Positions 19,481 to 32,518 of a stretch of 64,000 nucleotides of DNA are shown here, one piece after another. Within the stretch, counting starts at the first letter, position 1, and each line of letters starts with the position of its first letter. Below the pieces are notes generated by a model. It saw only the letters and a list, made by a program, of their open reading frames with translations, did no database searches and was not told where the DNA came from. Source of the stretch: Beroe forskalii (taxonomy: Eukaryota; Ctenophora; Nuda; Beroida; Beroidae); NCBI GenBank assembly GCA_011033025.1, contig WFMF01000077.1, positions 1-64,000 of the forward strand, read 5' to 3'. A program made the position numbers and the translations under genes.

Positions 19481-22400
19481 ACCCCCCCTGATACGTTATT
19501 TTCCAAGTCACATTGTGTCGAAGTATTTTCTGAATTTTGATCAGTATCTCGGGCGGGGGGGGGGTCGTCCTAATAAACTTACTAGTTAACTCATGAAAAT
19601 TTGCAGGTCAGTACAGTTTGATCCAACTAAGAAAATGCTGCTTTCAGAATTTTGAATTTCGGCCATTTTCACGATTTACAGCCTCTTAAAAACTCCATTT
19701 TTGGTCTAAAATGGACTTTTTTGTCTATAATCGTCCACAAGGACCAAAAATAAGGCTGAAAACTGCTTTTTCCCATGTGACTGCCTTTCAGAGAGTGTAC
19801 TAGAACCAAATAATGACGCATTTATACACAGAGTTTTCCCCAAGTCCAATTGTGTCGAAATATTTTCTGAATTTTGATCAGTATCTCTGGGGGGGGGGGG
19901 TCGTCCTACTAAACATACTAGTTAACTCATTAAATTTTGCAGGTCAGTACAGTTTGATCCAACTAAGAAAATGCTGCTTTCAGAATTTTGAATTTCGGCC
20001 ATTTTCACGATTTAGAGCCTCTTAAAAACCCCATTTTTGGCCTAAAATGGACTTTTTTTTGTCTATAACCGTCCACAAGGACCAAGAATAAGGCTGAAAA
20101 CTGCTTTTTCCCATATGACTGCCTTCCAGAGAGTGTACTAGAACCAAATAATGATGCATTTATACACAGAGTTTTACCCAAGTCCAATTGTGTCGAAGTA
20201 TTTTCTGAATTTTGATCAGTATCTCTGGGGGGGGGGTCGTCCTAATAAACTTACTAGTTAACTCAAGAAAATTTGCAGGTCAGTACAGTTTGATCCAACT
20301 AAGAAAATGCTGCTTTCAGAATTTAGAATTTCGGCCATTTTCACGATTTACAGCCTCTTAAAAACCCCATTTTCGGCCTAAAATGGACTTCTTTGTCTAT
20401 AATTGTCCACAAGGACCAAAAATAAGGCTGAAAACCTGCTTTTTCCCATGTGACTGCCTTCCAGGGAGTGTACTAGAACCAAATAATGATGCATTTATAC
20501 ACAGAGTTTTCCCCAAGTCCAATTGTGTCAGAGTATTTTCTGAATTTTAATCATTTTCTCGGGGGGGGGGGGTCCTCCTATTAATAAACTTACTAGTTAA
20601 CTCATGAAATTTTGCAGGTCAGTACAGTTTGATCCAACTAAGAAAATGCTGCTTTCAGAATTTTGAATTTCGGCCATTTTCACGATTTACAGCCTCTTAA
20701 AAACCCATTTTTGGCCTAAAATGGACTTTTGTCTATAATTGTCCACAAGGACCAAAAATAAGGCTGAAAACTGCTTTTTCCCATGTGACTGCCTTCCAGG
20801 AAGTGTACTAGAACCAAATAATGATGCATTTATACACAGAGTTTTCCCCAAGTCCAATTATGTCAGAGTATTTTCTGAATTTTGATCAGTATCTCTCGGG
20901 GGGGTCGTCTACTAAACTTACTAGTTAACTCATGAAATTTTGCAGGTCAGTACAGTTTGATCCAACTAAGAAAATGCTGCTTTCAGAATTTTGAATTTCG
21001 GCCATTTCCACGATTTACAGCCTCTTAAAACCCCATTTTTGGCCTAAAATGGACTTTTTTGTCTATAATTGTCCACAAGGACCAAAAATAAGGCTGACAA
21101 CTGCTTTTTCCCATGTGACTGCCTTCCAGAAAGTGTACTAGAACCAAATAATGATGCATTTATACACAGAGTTTTCCCCAAGTCCAATTGTGTCAGAGTA
21201 TTTTCTGAATTTTGATCAGTATCTCAGGGGGGGGGGGGTTCGTCCTAATAAACTTACTAGTTAACTCATGAAATTTTGCAGGTCAGTACAGTTTGATCCA
21301 ACTAAGAAAATGCTGCTTTCAGAATTTTGAATTTCGGCCATTTTCACGATTTACAGCCTCTTAAAAACCCCATTTTTGGCCTAAAATGGACTTTTTTGTC
21401 TATAACCGTCCACAAGGACCAAAAATAAGGCTGACAACTGCTTTTTCCCATGTGACTGCCTTCCAGAAAGTGTACTAGAACCAAATAATGATGCATTTAT
21501 ACACAGAGTTTTCCTCAAGTCCAATTGTGTCGAAGTATTTTCTGAATTTTGATCAGTATCTCAGGGGTGGGGGGTCCTCCTACTAAACTTACTAGTTAAC
21601 TCATGAAATTTTGCAAGTCAGTACAGTTTGATCCAACTAAGAAAATGCTGCTTTCAGAATTTTGAATTTCGGCCATTTACACGATTTACAGCCTCTTAAA
21701 AACCCCATTTTTTGGCGTAAAATGGACTTTTTTGTCTATAATTGTCCACAAGGACCAAAAATAAGGCTGACAACTGCTTTTTCCCATGTGACTGCCTTCC
21801 AGAGAGTGTACTAGAACCAAATAATGATGCATTTATACACAGAGTTTTCCCCAAGTCCAATTGTGTCAGTATTTTCTGAATTTTGATCAGTGTCTCGGGG
21901 GAGGGGGGGTCCTCCTGTTAATAAACTTACTAGTTAACTCATGAAATTTTGCAGGCCAGTACAGTTTGATCCAACTAAGAAAATGCTGCTTTCAGAATTT
22001 TGAATTTCGGCCATTTCACGATTTACAGCCTCTTAAAAACCCAGTTTTTGGCCTAAAAATGGACTTCTTTGTCTATAATTGTCCACAAGGACCAAAAATA
22101 AGGCTGAAAACTGCTTCTTCCCATGTGACTGCCTTCCAGAGAGTGTAATAGAACCAAATAATGATGCATTTATACACAGAGTTTTCCCCAAGTCCAAATG
22201 TGTCAAAGTATTTTCTGAATTTTAATCAGTATCTCGGAGGGGGGTCCTCCTAATAAACTTACTAGTTAACTCATGAAATTTTGCAGGTCAGTACAGTTTG
22301 ATCCAACTAAGAAAATGCTGCTTTCAGAATTTTGAGTTTCGGCCATTTTCACGATTTACAGCCTCTTGAAAACCCAATTTTTGGCCTAAAATGGACTTTT

Positions 22401-25400
22401 TTGTCTATAATTGTCCAAAAGGACCAAAAATAAGGCTGAAAACTGCTTATTCCCATGTGACTGCCTTCCAGAGAGTGTAATAGAACCAAATAATGATGCA
22501 TTTATACACAGAGTTTTCCCCAAGTCCAATTGTGTCGAGTATTTTCTGAATTTTGATCAGTATCTCGGGGGGGGGGGTCCTCCTAGTAAACTTACTAGTT
22601 AACTCATGAAATTTTGCAGGTCAGTACAGTTTGATCCAACTAAGAAAATGCTGCTTTCAGAATTTTGAATTTCGGCCATTTTCACGATTTACAGCCTCTT
22701 AAAAACCCCATTTTTGGCCTAAAATGGACTTCTTTGTCTATAATTGTCCACAAGGACCAAAAATAAGGCTGAAAACTGCTTTTTCCCATGTGAGTGTACT
22801 AGAACCAAATAATGATGCATTTATACACAGAGTTTTCCCAAGTCCAATTGTGTCAGAGTATTTTCTGAATTTTAATCAGTTTCTCTCGGGGGGTCCTCCT
22901 AGTAAACTTACTAGTTAACTCATGAAATTTTGCAGGTCAGTACAGTTTGATCCAACTAAGAAAATGCTGCTTTCAGAATTTTGAATTTCGGCCATTTTCA
23001 CGATTTACAGCCTCTTAAAAACCCCATTTTGGCCTAAAATGGACTTTTTTGTCTATAATTGTCCACAAGGACCAAAAATAAGGCTGAAAACTGCTTTTTC
23101 CCATGTGACTGCCTTCAGGAGTGTACTAGAACCAAATAATGATGCATTTATACACAGAGTTTTCCCAAGTCCATTGTGTCAAAGTATTTTCTGAATTTTG
23201 ATCAGTATCTCGGGGGGGGGGTCTCTAATAAACTTACTAGTTAACTCATGAAATTTTGCAGGTCAGTACAGTTTGATCCAACTAAGAAAATGCTGCTTTC
23301 AGAATTTTGAATTTCGGCCATTTTCACGATTTACAGCCTCTTAAAAACCCCATTTTTGGCTAAAATGGACTTCTTTTGTCTATAATTGTCCACAAGGACC
23401 AAAAATAAGGCTCAAAACTGCTTTTTCCCATGTGACTGCCTTCCAGAGTGTACTAGAACCAAATAATGATGCATTTATACACAGAGTTTTCCCCAAGTCC
23501 AATTGTGTCAGAGTATTTTCTGAATTTTAATCAGTTTCTCGGGGGGGGGGGGTCCTCCTAGTAAACTTACTAGTTAACTCATGAAATTTTGCAGGTCAGT
23601 ACAGTTTGATCCAACTAAGAAAATGCTGCTTTCAGAATTTTGAATTTCGGCCATTTTCACGATTTACAGCCTCTTAAAACCCCATTTTTGGCCTAAAATG
23701 GACTTCTTTGTCTATAATTGTCCACAAGGACCAAAAATAAGGCTGAAAACTGCTTTTTCCCATGTGACTGCCTTCCAGAGAGTGTACTAGAACCAAATAA
23801 TGATGCATTTATACACAGAGTTTTCCCCAAGTCCAATTGTGTCAGAGTATTTTCTGAATTTTGATCAGTATCTCGGGGGGGGGGGGTCGTCCTAATAAAC
23901 TTACTAGTTAACTCATGAAATTTTGCAGGTCAGTACAGTTTGATCCAACTAAGAAAATGCTGCTTTCAGAATTTTGAATTTCGGCCATTTCACGATTTAC
24001 AGCCTCTTAAAACCCCATTTTGGCTAAAATGGACTTCTTTGTCTATAATTGTCCACAAGGACCAAAAATAAGGCTGAAAACTGCTTTTTCCCATGTGACT
24101 GCATTTATACACAGAGTTTTCCCCAAGTCCAATTGTGTCAGAGTATTTTCTGAATTTTAATCAGTTTCTCGGGGGGGGGGGGGGTCCTCCTATTAAACTT
24201 ACTAGTTAACTCATGAAATTTTGCAGGTCAGTACAGTTTGATCCAACTAAGAAAATGCTGCTTTCAGAATTTTGAATTTCGGCCATTTTCACGATTTACA
24301 GCCTCTTAAAAACCCCATTTTGGCTAAAATGGACTTCTTTGTCTATAATTGTCCACAAGGACCAAAAATAAGGCTGAAAACTGCTTTTTCCCATGTGACT
24401 GCCTTCCAGAGAGTGTACTAGAACCAAATAATGATGCATTTATACACAGAGTTTTCCCCAAGTCCAATTGTGTCAGAGTATTTTCTGAATTTTAATCAGT
24501 TTCTCAGGGGGGGGGTCCTCTAATAAACTTACTAGTTAACTCATGAAATTTTGCAGGTCAGTACAGTTTGATCCAACTAAGAAAATGCTGCTTTCAGAAT
24601 TTTGAATTTGAATTTCGGCCATTTCACGATTTACAGCCTCTTAAAAACCCCATTTTGGCCTAAAATGGACTTCTTTGTCTATAATTGTCCACAAGGACCA
24701 AAAATAAGGCTGAAAACTGCTTTTTCCCATGTGACTGCCTTCCAGGGAGTGTACTAGAACCAAATAATGATGCATTTATACACAGAGTTTTCCCCAAGTC
24801 CAATTGTGTCAGAGTATTTTCTGAATTTTGATCAGTATCTCGGGGGGGGGGGGGGTCCTCCTATTAAACTTACTAGTTAACTCATGAAATTTTGCAGGTC
24901 AGTACAGTTTGATCCAACTAAGAAAATGCTGCTTTCAGAATTTTGAATTTCGGCCATTTCACGATTTACAGCCTCTTAAAAACCCCATTTTTGGCCTTAA
25001 AATGGACTTCTTTGTCTATAATTGTCCACAATGACCAAAAATAAGGCTGAAAACTGCTTTTTCCCATGTGACTGCCTTCCAGAGAGTGTACTAGAACCAA
25101 ATAATGATGCATTTATACACAGAGTTTTCCCCAAGTCCAATTGTGTCAGAGTATTTTCTGAATTTTGATCAGTATCTCGGGGGGGGGGGGGTCCTCCTAG
25201 TAAACTTACTAGTTAACTCATGAAATTTTGCAGGTCAGTACAGTTTGATCCAACTAAAAAAATGCTGCATGCATAATTTTGAATTTCGGCCATTTTCAAG
25301 ATTTACAGCCTCTTAAAAACCCCATTTTCGGCCTAAAATGGACTTCTTTGTCTATAATTATCCACAAGGACCAAAAATAAGGCTGAGAACTGCTTTTTTC

Positions 25401-28400
25401 CATGTGACTGCCTTCCAGAGAGTGTACTAGAACCAAATAATGATGCATTTATACACAGAGTTTTCCCAAAGTCCAATTGTGTCAGAGTATTTTCTGAATT
25501 TTAATCAGTTTCTCTCAGGGGGGGGTCCTCCTATTAAACTTACTAGTTAACTCATGAAATTTTGCAGGTCAGTACAGTTTGATCCAACTAAGAAAATGCT
25601 GCTTTCAAATTTTGAATTTCGGCCATTTCACGATTTACAGCCTCTTAAAAACCCCATTTTGGCCTAAAATGGACTTCTTTGTCTATAATTGTCCACAAGG
25701 ACCAAAAATAAGGCTGAAAACTGCTTTTCCCATGTGACTGCCTTCCAGAGTGTACTAGAACCAAATAATGATGCATTTATACACAGAGTTTTCCCCAAGT
25801 CCAATTGTGTCAGAGTATTTTCTGAATTTTAATCAGTTTCTCGGGGGGGGGGGGGGTCCTCTAATAAACTTACTAGTTAACTCATGAAATTTTGCAGGTC
25901 AGTACAGTTTGATCCAACTAAGAAAATGCTGCTTTCAGAATTTTGAATTTCGGCCATTTCACGATTTACAGCCTCTTAAAAACCCCATTTTGGCTAAAAT
26001 GGACTTCTTTGTCTATAATTGTCCACAAGGACCAAAAATAAGGCTGAAAACTGCTTTTTCCCATGTGACTGCCTTCCAGGGAGTGTACTAGAACCAAATA
26101 ATGATGCATTTATACACAGAGTTTCCCCAAGTCCAATTGTGTCAGAGTATTTTCTGAATTTTAATCAGTTTCTCGGGGGGGGGGGGGGTCGTCCTATTAA
26201 ACTTACTAGTTAACTCATGAAATTTTGCAGGTCAGTACAGTTTGATCCAACTAAGAAAATGCTGCTTTCAGAATTTTGAATTTCGGCCATTTTCACGATT
26301 TACAGCCTCTTAAAAACCCCATTTTAAGCCTAAAATGGACTTCTTTGTCTATAATTGTCCACAAGGACCAAAAATAAGGCTGAAAACTGCTTTTTCCCAT
26401 GTGACTGCCTTCCAGAGTGTACTAGAACCAAATAATGATGCATTTATACACAGAGTTTTCCCAAGTCCAATTGTGTCAGAATTATTTTCTGAATTTTAAT
26501 CAGTTTCTCGGGGGGGGGGGGTCGTCTAATAAACTTACTAGTTAACTCATGAAATTTTGCAGGTCAGTACAGTTTGATCCAACTAAGAAAATGCTGCTTT
26601 CAGAATTTTGAATTTCGGCCATTTCACGATTTACAGCCTCTTAAAAACCCCATTTTGGCTAAAATGGACTTCTTTGTCTATAATTGTCCACAAGGACCAA
26701 AAATAAGGCTGAAAACTGCTTTTCCCATGTGACTGCCTTCCAGGGAGTGTACTAGAACCAAATAATGATGCATTTATACACAGAGTTTTCCCCAAGTCCA
26801 ATTGTGTCAGAGTATTTTCTGAATTTTAATCAGTTTCTCGGGGGGGGGGGGGTCCTCCTATTAAACTTACTAGTTAACTCATGAAATTTTGCAGGTCAGT
26901 ACAGTTTGATCCAACTAAGAAAATGCTGCTTTCAGAATTTTGAATTTCGGCCATTTTCACGATTTACAGCCTCTTAAAAACCCCATTTTGGCCTAAAATG
27001 GACTTCTTTGTCTATAATTGTCACAAGGACCAAAAATAAGGCTGAAAACTGCTTTTTCCCATGTGACTGCCTTCAGGAGTGTACTAGAACCACATAATGA
27101 TGCATTTATACACAGAGTTTTCCCCAAGTCCAATTGTGTCAGAGTATTTTCTGGATTTAATCAGTTTCTCAGGGGGGGGGGGGGTCTCGTACTAGTTAAC
27201 TCATGAAATTTTGCAGGTCAGTACAGTTTGATCCAACTAAGAAAATGCTGCTTTCAGAATTTTGAATTTCGGCCATTTCACGATTTACAGCCTCTTAAAA
27301 ACCCCATTTTGGCTAAAATGGACTTCTTTGTCTATAATTGTCCACAAGGACCAAAATAAGACTGAAAACTGCTTTTCCCATGTGACTGCCTTCCAGAGTG
27401 TACTAGAACCAAATAATGATGCATTTATACACAGAGTTTTCCCCAAGTCCAATTGTGTCAGAGTATTTTCTGAATTTTAATCAGTTTCTCGGGGGGGGGG
27501 GGGTCCTCCTAGTAAACTTACTAGTTAACTCATGAAATTTTGCAGGTCAGTACAGTTTGATCCAACTAAGAAAATGCTGCTTTCAAATTTTGAATTTCGG
27601 CCATTTCACGATTTACAGCCTCTTAAAAACCCCATTTTGGCTAAAATGGACTTCTTTGTCTATAATTGTCCACAAGGACCAAAATAAGGCTGAAAACTGC
27701 TTTTCCCATGTGACTGCCTTCCAGGGAGTGTACTAGAACCAAATAATGATGCATTTATACACAGAGTTTCCCCAAGTCCAATTGTGTCAGAGTATTTTCT
27801 GAATTTTAATCAGTTTCTCGGGGGGGGGGGGTCCTCCTATTAAACTTACTAGTTAACTCATGAAATTTTGCAGGTCAGTACAGTTTGATCCAACTAAGAA
27901 AATGCTGCTTTCAGAATTTTGAATTTCGGCCATTTTCACGATTTACAGCCTCTTAAAACCCCCATTTTTGGGCCTAAAATGGACTTTTTTGACTATGATT
28001 GTTCACAAGGACCAAAATTAAGGCCGAAAACTGCTTTTCCCCATGTGACTGCCTTCCACAGAGTGTACTAGAACCAAATAATGATGCATTTATAGACAGA
28101 GTTTTCCCCAAGTCCGATTGTGTCGCAGTATTTTCTGAATTTTGATCAGTTTCTCAGGGGGGGGGTCCTCTAATAAACTTACTAGTTAACTCATAGAATT
28201 TTGCAGGTCAGTACAGTTTGATCCAACTAGGAAAATGCTGCTTTCAGAATTTTGAATTTCGGCCATTTCACGATTTACAGCCTCTTAAAAACCCCATTTT
28301 GGCTAAAATGGACTTCTTTATCTATAATTGTCCACAAGGACCAAAAATAAGGCTGAAAACTGCTTTCCCATGTGACTGCCTTCCAGGGAGTGTACTAGAA

Positions 28401-28470
28401 CCATAATGATGCATTTATGCACAGAGTTTTCCCAAGTCAGAGATTTGTCTGTTATTTTCTGAATTTTGTC
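19481..28470 (+). repeat. ~330-bp satellite array (about 27 monomers)
   Basis: Monomers start for example at 19612, 19943, 20280, 20619, 20946 and 21282 and continue every ~330 bases to 28207, marked by GTCAGTACAGTTTGATCCAA. Each has a G-run of about 6-14 bases, a TACTAGTTAACTCATG segment, AATTTTGCAGGTCAGT, and CCTAAAATGGACTT. Monomers differ mostly by single-base indels in homopolymers, plus two truncated monomers (about 22620-22935 and 23928-24226). Short open frames of about 60-80 codons recur in step with the monomer and are not genes. The array is upstream of the GLB1 exons on the same strand, so it may lie in a very long GLB1 intron. Confidence 0.95.
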
Positions 28471-28880
28471 AGTTTCTCGACAAAATATATTTGCATGTTC
28501 ATCTCTTGAATTAGCACGTGCTTATGAGTGTTCCAGTATGAGTTGGAGAAAGGTCTTTTGAATTGTTGAAAGAGATTTCTTTGAATTCCGATATGTTTAA
28601 CCTGATTTTCGGAGATGCTACTCTCAAGATGAGTATTGGATCAGGATGCCACTCTCATTGTTTATTATTTTAACGTAAAAGTGCAAATTACAGAATTAAA
28701 TCCACTTTGTCACTCTGCTTTATTCACTAAGTGTGTTGTTTAATTTCTTGTGCTTTGAGTACAAAAGGGCCAAAGAGCAGTTTCCCAAGTTTCCATTTTA
28801 GGCAGGTGGTGACTCCTTGGTCCTGCAACCACATCGTATAACCTCCAAGGGGTCATGTTGGTGTTCCATGTAGGTGCATG
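28471..28880. repeat. Dispersed repeat, copy A
   Basis: The segment with GAGTTGGAGAAA, GAGTATTGGATCAGGATGC, CACTAAGTGTGTTGTTTAAT and GGCAGGTGGTGACTC recurs in the same order at 31295-31640, with a shorter third start at about 31650. Unidentified repeat family. Confidence 0.7.
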
Positions 28881-29390
28881 CAGGGCAGTACCAATTTTGA
28901 GAATGGGGGCTGGGCGGCGGCGGCTCAAACGAGGTCAGGGGCGGGAGGCCTGGCTGTCGAGGGGCGGGCCCCGGAAAGCAATGCTGCTTTCAAATTTTTG
29001 TTTCATTTCACATTTAACCTCTTAAACCCCATTTCCTTCGTAAGACTTCTGTCTATAATTGTCCACAGGGGCCAAAAAATAGGCTGGCTTCTTTTTCCCA
29101 TGTGACCTTCGTGAAAATGATAAGTCTTATACAATGGCTTTGACAAGTTTTGAGCAAGTTTTCCAAGCCGTGTGTAGTACAATTTGTGCCTTTCCCAACT
29201 GATGGCCCATTTTAGCGGCAGAGCACTTACTTGTTTTTAGGCCTAAAATTGTTATGAACATCAGCTGAATCTTTTTTATCCATTCCAGTAATGCTGCTTT
29301 CAAACATTTATGAGGATTATCCGATTTTATGAGCATGATAATCTTAAAAACCCCATTTTTTTAAAAACTTTTTGTCTATAATTATATACA
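28881..29390. repeat. GC-rich island and two decayed satellite monomers
   Basis: A GC-rich patch (28,900-28,975) is followed by a shortened 330-bp monomer (28,980-29,110: ATGCTGCTTTCAAATTTT..GTCTATAATTGTCCACAGG) and a more decayed one (29,285-29,385: ATGCTGCTTTCAAACATT..CTTAAAAACCCCATTTTTTT). Confidence 0.7.
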
Positions 29391-29639
29391 CATTGATTGG
29401 AAAGATTACTGCAACTTCTGTACTGTGGTTTGTTGATGATAATACCATGGATTACCTACAAACTAGCTCTACATGAAGTGTTGATATTAGTGCAAACTCT
29501 TCACAATTGCAAATGACGCATCAAAAATTATTCCGTATTTAATAAGTAAACTGTAAAGCATCAATTAAGTTGGAAATTTTAATAGGGAGTTTAAGTTTTT
29601 TTGAGTCGTTCAGTCTTGGGGCTTCAGCCCCCAGCTCCC

Positions 29640-30090
29640 CCTGGAATTAGCCACATGGCCCTGGACATCGGATCGAGAACACTCAACACTGAACATGTAT
29701 TGCAAGTAACACGGATCACTAGATCAAGAACAGGAACATCAGTACAATAGATCAAGGGACACAAGTACACCGGATCGAGAACACTGAACTTGGGACAGGC
29801 ACATCGGATCACTGGTTTGATCACATTTTTGCCCATCGGATCCTGCCCGATGCGGCTAATCAGTTCGACGCGATACGGAACGGAACACAGGTTTTGTGGA
29901 TCATGCACACCGGGAACACTTGAACATTGGTGTTCATTAAATCGGGTTGAGGTGCCGCAGCAGTTGTCCGGTAATGTCCGGCAACACTTAACAGACGATC
30001 GTTCCGATCGAGAACATTTTTTGCGGATGCATTGATGTTCGCGTTTACGGGAACATGGGCTTGTTTAATCATGGAACACAGGGGCTTTAA
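29640..30090. repeat. Degenerate GGATC-AGAACA repeat block
   Basis: Many loose copies of CGGATC..GAGAACACT..GAAC spacing 25-45 bases. The same vocabulary occurs, better preserved, at 33230-33490 inside the foldback element, so the two are related. Confidence 0.6.
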
Positions 30091-30289
30091 GGCGAGTTTT
30101 CGAATCTAAGTTTATCTTTCTTTTCTGCCCCATTTTTCGATTCTAAAACACTGCTTTTTTTGTCTTTTTTCGGGTTAATATTTAATTGAAAGTAAATGTT
30201 GTTGTCAGTGCTGGATGATGAACTATGATCAAATATCATTAAATTGACAAGTATGATCACCAATAACCAAAGGATAATTTATCGTAGCC

Positions 30290-30870
30290 ATGCCGCCTGT
30301 AGTATTGCTGCGTAATTTCTACATGCCTTCGAACGTGCCCTGTTCGTGCTGCGCGCGTCAAATATTGGCGCGCACAGCACGTACGCTCACATTTGCCTCT
30401 GAATCCATAGGTGTGTGTCCCGTAGGGAAGCGCCGCGCGCGTACACACACCTATGCGGGCTTAGGAACTATGGGGTCCCCCACAGGGAAGCGCGCGGCGC
30501 TTACACACCTATGCGTGCTTAGGAACTAACCAGGGGCGTCGAACGACGAGGAACAAGAAGCCGCGCGCACAAAATTAGGGATCTGGTTAGAGCAAAGGGC
30601 CTTTGTCAGACGTTGTCTGACCATTATTTCAGTGAAATAATGGCGGACGCGCGTAAGGTATTGCGCGCCCACCGAAGTAAGGGGTCAGACAACGTCTGAC
30701 AAAAAGGGCCTACAGTTTCGTGCGCGCGACGCGTAGCACAGTTGCAGTAACTTTGGCGCAACACATCAAATCAAGCTAAGTAAGTGAATTCACTTAGCTT
30801 GATTGTTAACATGAAAAAATTTCACTGTATCAGTGCGCGCGCGACGTAATTAAATCCTTCGTACTGAAAA
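30290..30870. repeat. CpG-rich region with hairpins and a tandem duplication
   Basis: Very rich in CGCGCG. AGGGAAGCGC..CACACCTATGCG.GCTTAGGAACTA occurs twice in tandem (30424-30475, 30484-30527). TTTGTCAGACGTTGTCTGACC (30,601) is inverted at 30,690, with an inner inverted ATTATTTCA/TGAAATAAT. AATCAAGCTAAGT / ACTTAGCTTGATT at 30,768-30,803 is another hairpin. Probably nested foldback elements. Confidence 0.75.
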
Positions 30871-30877
30871 TGTTTCG

Positions 30878-31290
30878 AGAAGGCTCACTAATAAAAATAG
30901 TAATTAATGATCACTATTTTTATTAGCCTTCTCTGAGTACACGTGCATGTGTACGACAAGGCTCACTAAAAAAATAGTATTATTTTTTCATATATATATA
31001 TTATTTTTATATATATTATTTTTTATATATATTATTTTTATATATAATTATTTATATATTTTTTATATATATTATTTTTATATATTATTTTTTATACGTA
31101 TTATTTTTTATATATATTGTTTTTACATATATATATTTATTAAATTTCATATATTTTTATACATTTCATATATATTTTATATATTATATATTATTTATTA
31201 TTAAACATATATTTACATGTTTTATTTATATATTTATACGTATCTTATATATATTTTGTTAGTGAGCCTTCTCGTACACCGTACTTCGCA
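30878..31290. mobile_element. AT-rich foldback element(s) with AAGGCTCACTA ends
   Basis: GAGAAGGCTCACTAATAAAA..TTTTATTAGCCTTCTC forms one hairpin (30,878-30,933). Then GTACGACAAGGCTCACTAAA (30,951) is matched inverted by TTAGTGAGCCTTCTCGTACA (31,258-31,277), enclosing about 280 bases of TATAT-type sequence. No coding content. Confidence 0.75.
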
Positions 31291-31790
31291 AGTGTTCAAG
31301 TATGGAGTTGGAGAAAAGTCTTGCAGATTGATGTCTTGAAGAAAGATTTCTTTTTAATTCAAATATGTTTTAACCCTGATTTTCAGGAGATGCCTCTCTC
31401 AAGATGGAGTATTGGATCAGGATGCATGCCACTCTCATTAATTTTTATTAATGTGCAACGTAAAAGGTCACAAATTACCCAGATCCATCCACCTGTCCTC
31501 TACTTCTATTCACTAAGTGTGTTGTTTAATTTCTTGATGCTTGGAGTACAAAGAAAGACCAAAGAGCAAGTTTCAGTTTCATTTAGGCAGGTGGTGACTC
31601 ACTTGGATCCTGCTGTTTTCCACATCGTATAACCTCAAGGGATCATGTTGGTGTTCAAGTATGGAGTTGCTAGAAAAGTCTTGATGTCTTGAAGAAACAT
31701 TTATTTTTAATTCAAATATATATTGAGCTTAGATTAAAGTTCAAAACAAGATTAAATTGAAGAAGCCAACAAAGAACTTGTATAATCAAG
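31291..31790. repeat. Dispersed repeat, copies B and C
   Basis: Second copy of the 28,471 repeat with GAGTATTGGATCAGGATGC at about 31,406, followed from 31,650 by a restart of the same unit (GTTCAAGTATGGAGTTG, CTTGATGTCTTGAAGAAA). Open frames here are not convincing. Confidence 0.65.
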
Positions 31791-32010
31791 TGGCCAGGTA
31801 GTGCAGTGGTTAAGGCATCATACTTTCTATTGAGAGGTTGGTGGTTTGATTCCCAGCTGTGCCTATTGTGCTAAGGGTGAGAACTCTCACCTAAGCAGCC
31901 ACAAAGTTCACTCATCGGAGTGTACAGGAAACTATGCAGGAGGATTAAATGAGGAGCTGCCCATTGCAGCAAAGTCTTGGGTGAATCAAGTCTAGATTAC
32001 ACTTCTTTAA
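31791..32010 (+). mobile_element. tRNA-derived SINE
   Basis: The head has a pol III A box (TAGTGCAGTGGTTAAGGC) and B box (GGTTTGATTCC) about 35 bases apart, as in a tRNA gene, but the CCA-stem pairing is lost and a tRNA-unrelated body of about 150 bases follows (ACTCATCGGAGTGTACAGG and on). This is the standard shape of a tRNA-derived SINE. The 3' end is not sharply defined. Confidence 0.75.
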
Positions 32011-32518
32011 CCATCACTCTTTTTCTTGTTTACACTTAAATGAATTAAAAGTCGTCCATACTGATTTTACGATAAGTGAGTTAGAGGAAATATACTTAAA
32101 TGAATATATATACTTAAATATACTTAAATATACTTGAGCTAAAAAGAAATCTTTCTTCAAGACATCAATCTTAATACTTAAATATACTTTAATGAATCCT
32201 TTGATTCTTGTCATTGGCTGTTACAGCTGTTGGAATCGAAGTAAAAAATATTAGATTCTTGATTTCGATACACTGCTGATCAATTGCTTGCTTAATAGCA
32301 ATTTGGAAACTCGATTAAAGCTTTTTGTATACCACTAGTCTGCCATGATTGTCTGTATGTTCATTGTGCAATAAGATCACAATGAACATCCATCCTTGAG
32401 TTTCACTCGTATCTCATTCACTTGATATTATGAATGATCACATTAAGGGGGTTGGGGGGGGGGGGGAGTCTGAGGTCGATTTTGGGTTTTTTGTTGTTTC
32501 TGATAGAGCTGAACGCCA
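32011..32518. other. Spacer, no gene seen
   Basis: AT-rich sequence with TACTTAAATATACTTAAATA-type short repeats around 32,090-32,190 and a G-run at 32,450. Nothing else supportable. Confidence 0.5.

Noticed and set aside
19356-28406. Recurrent 60-77-codon frames in the 330-bp satellite
   Set aside because: They recur with the monomer and are broken in most copies.
31791-31870. Functional tRNA gene
   Set aside because: A and B boxes present but acceptor and other stems do not pair; SINE body follows.
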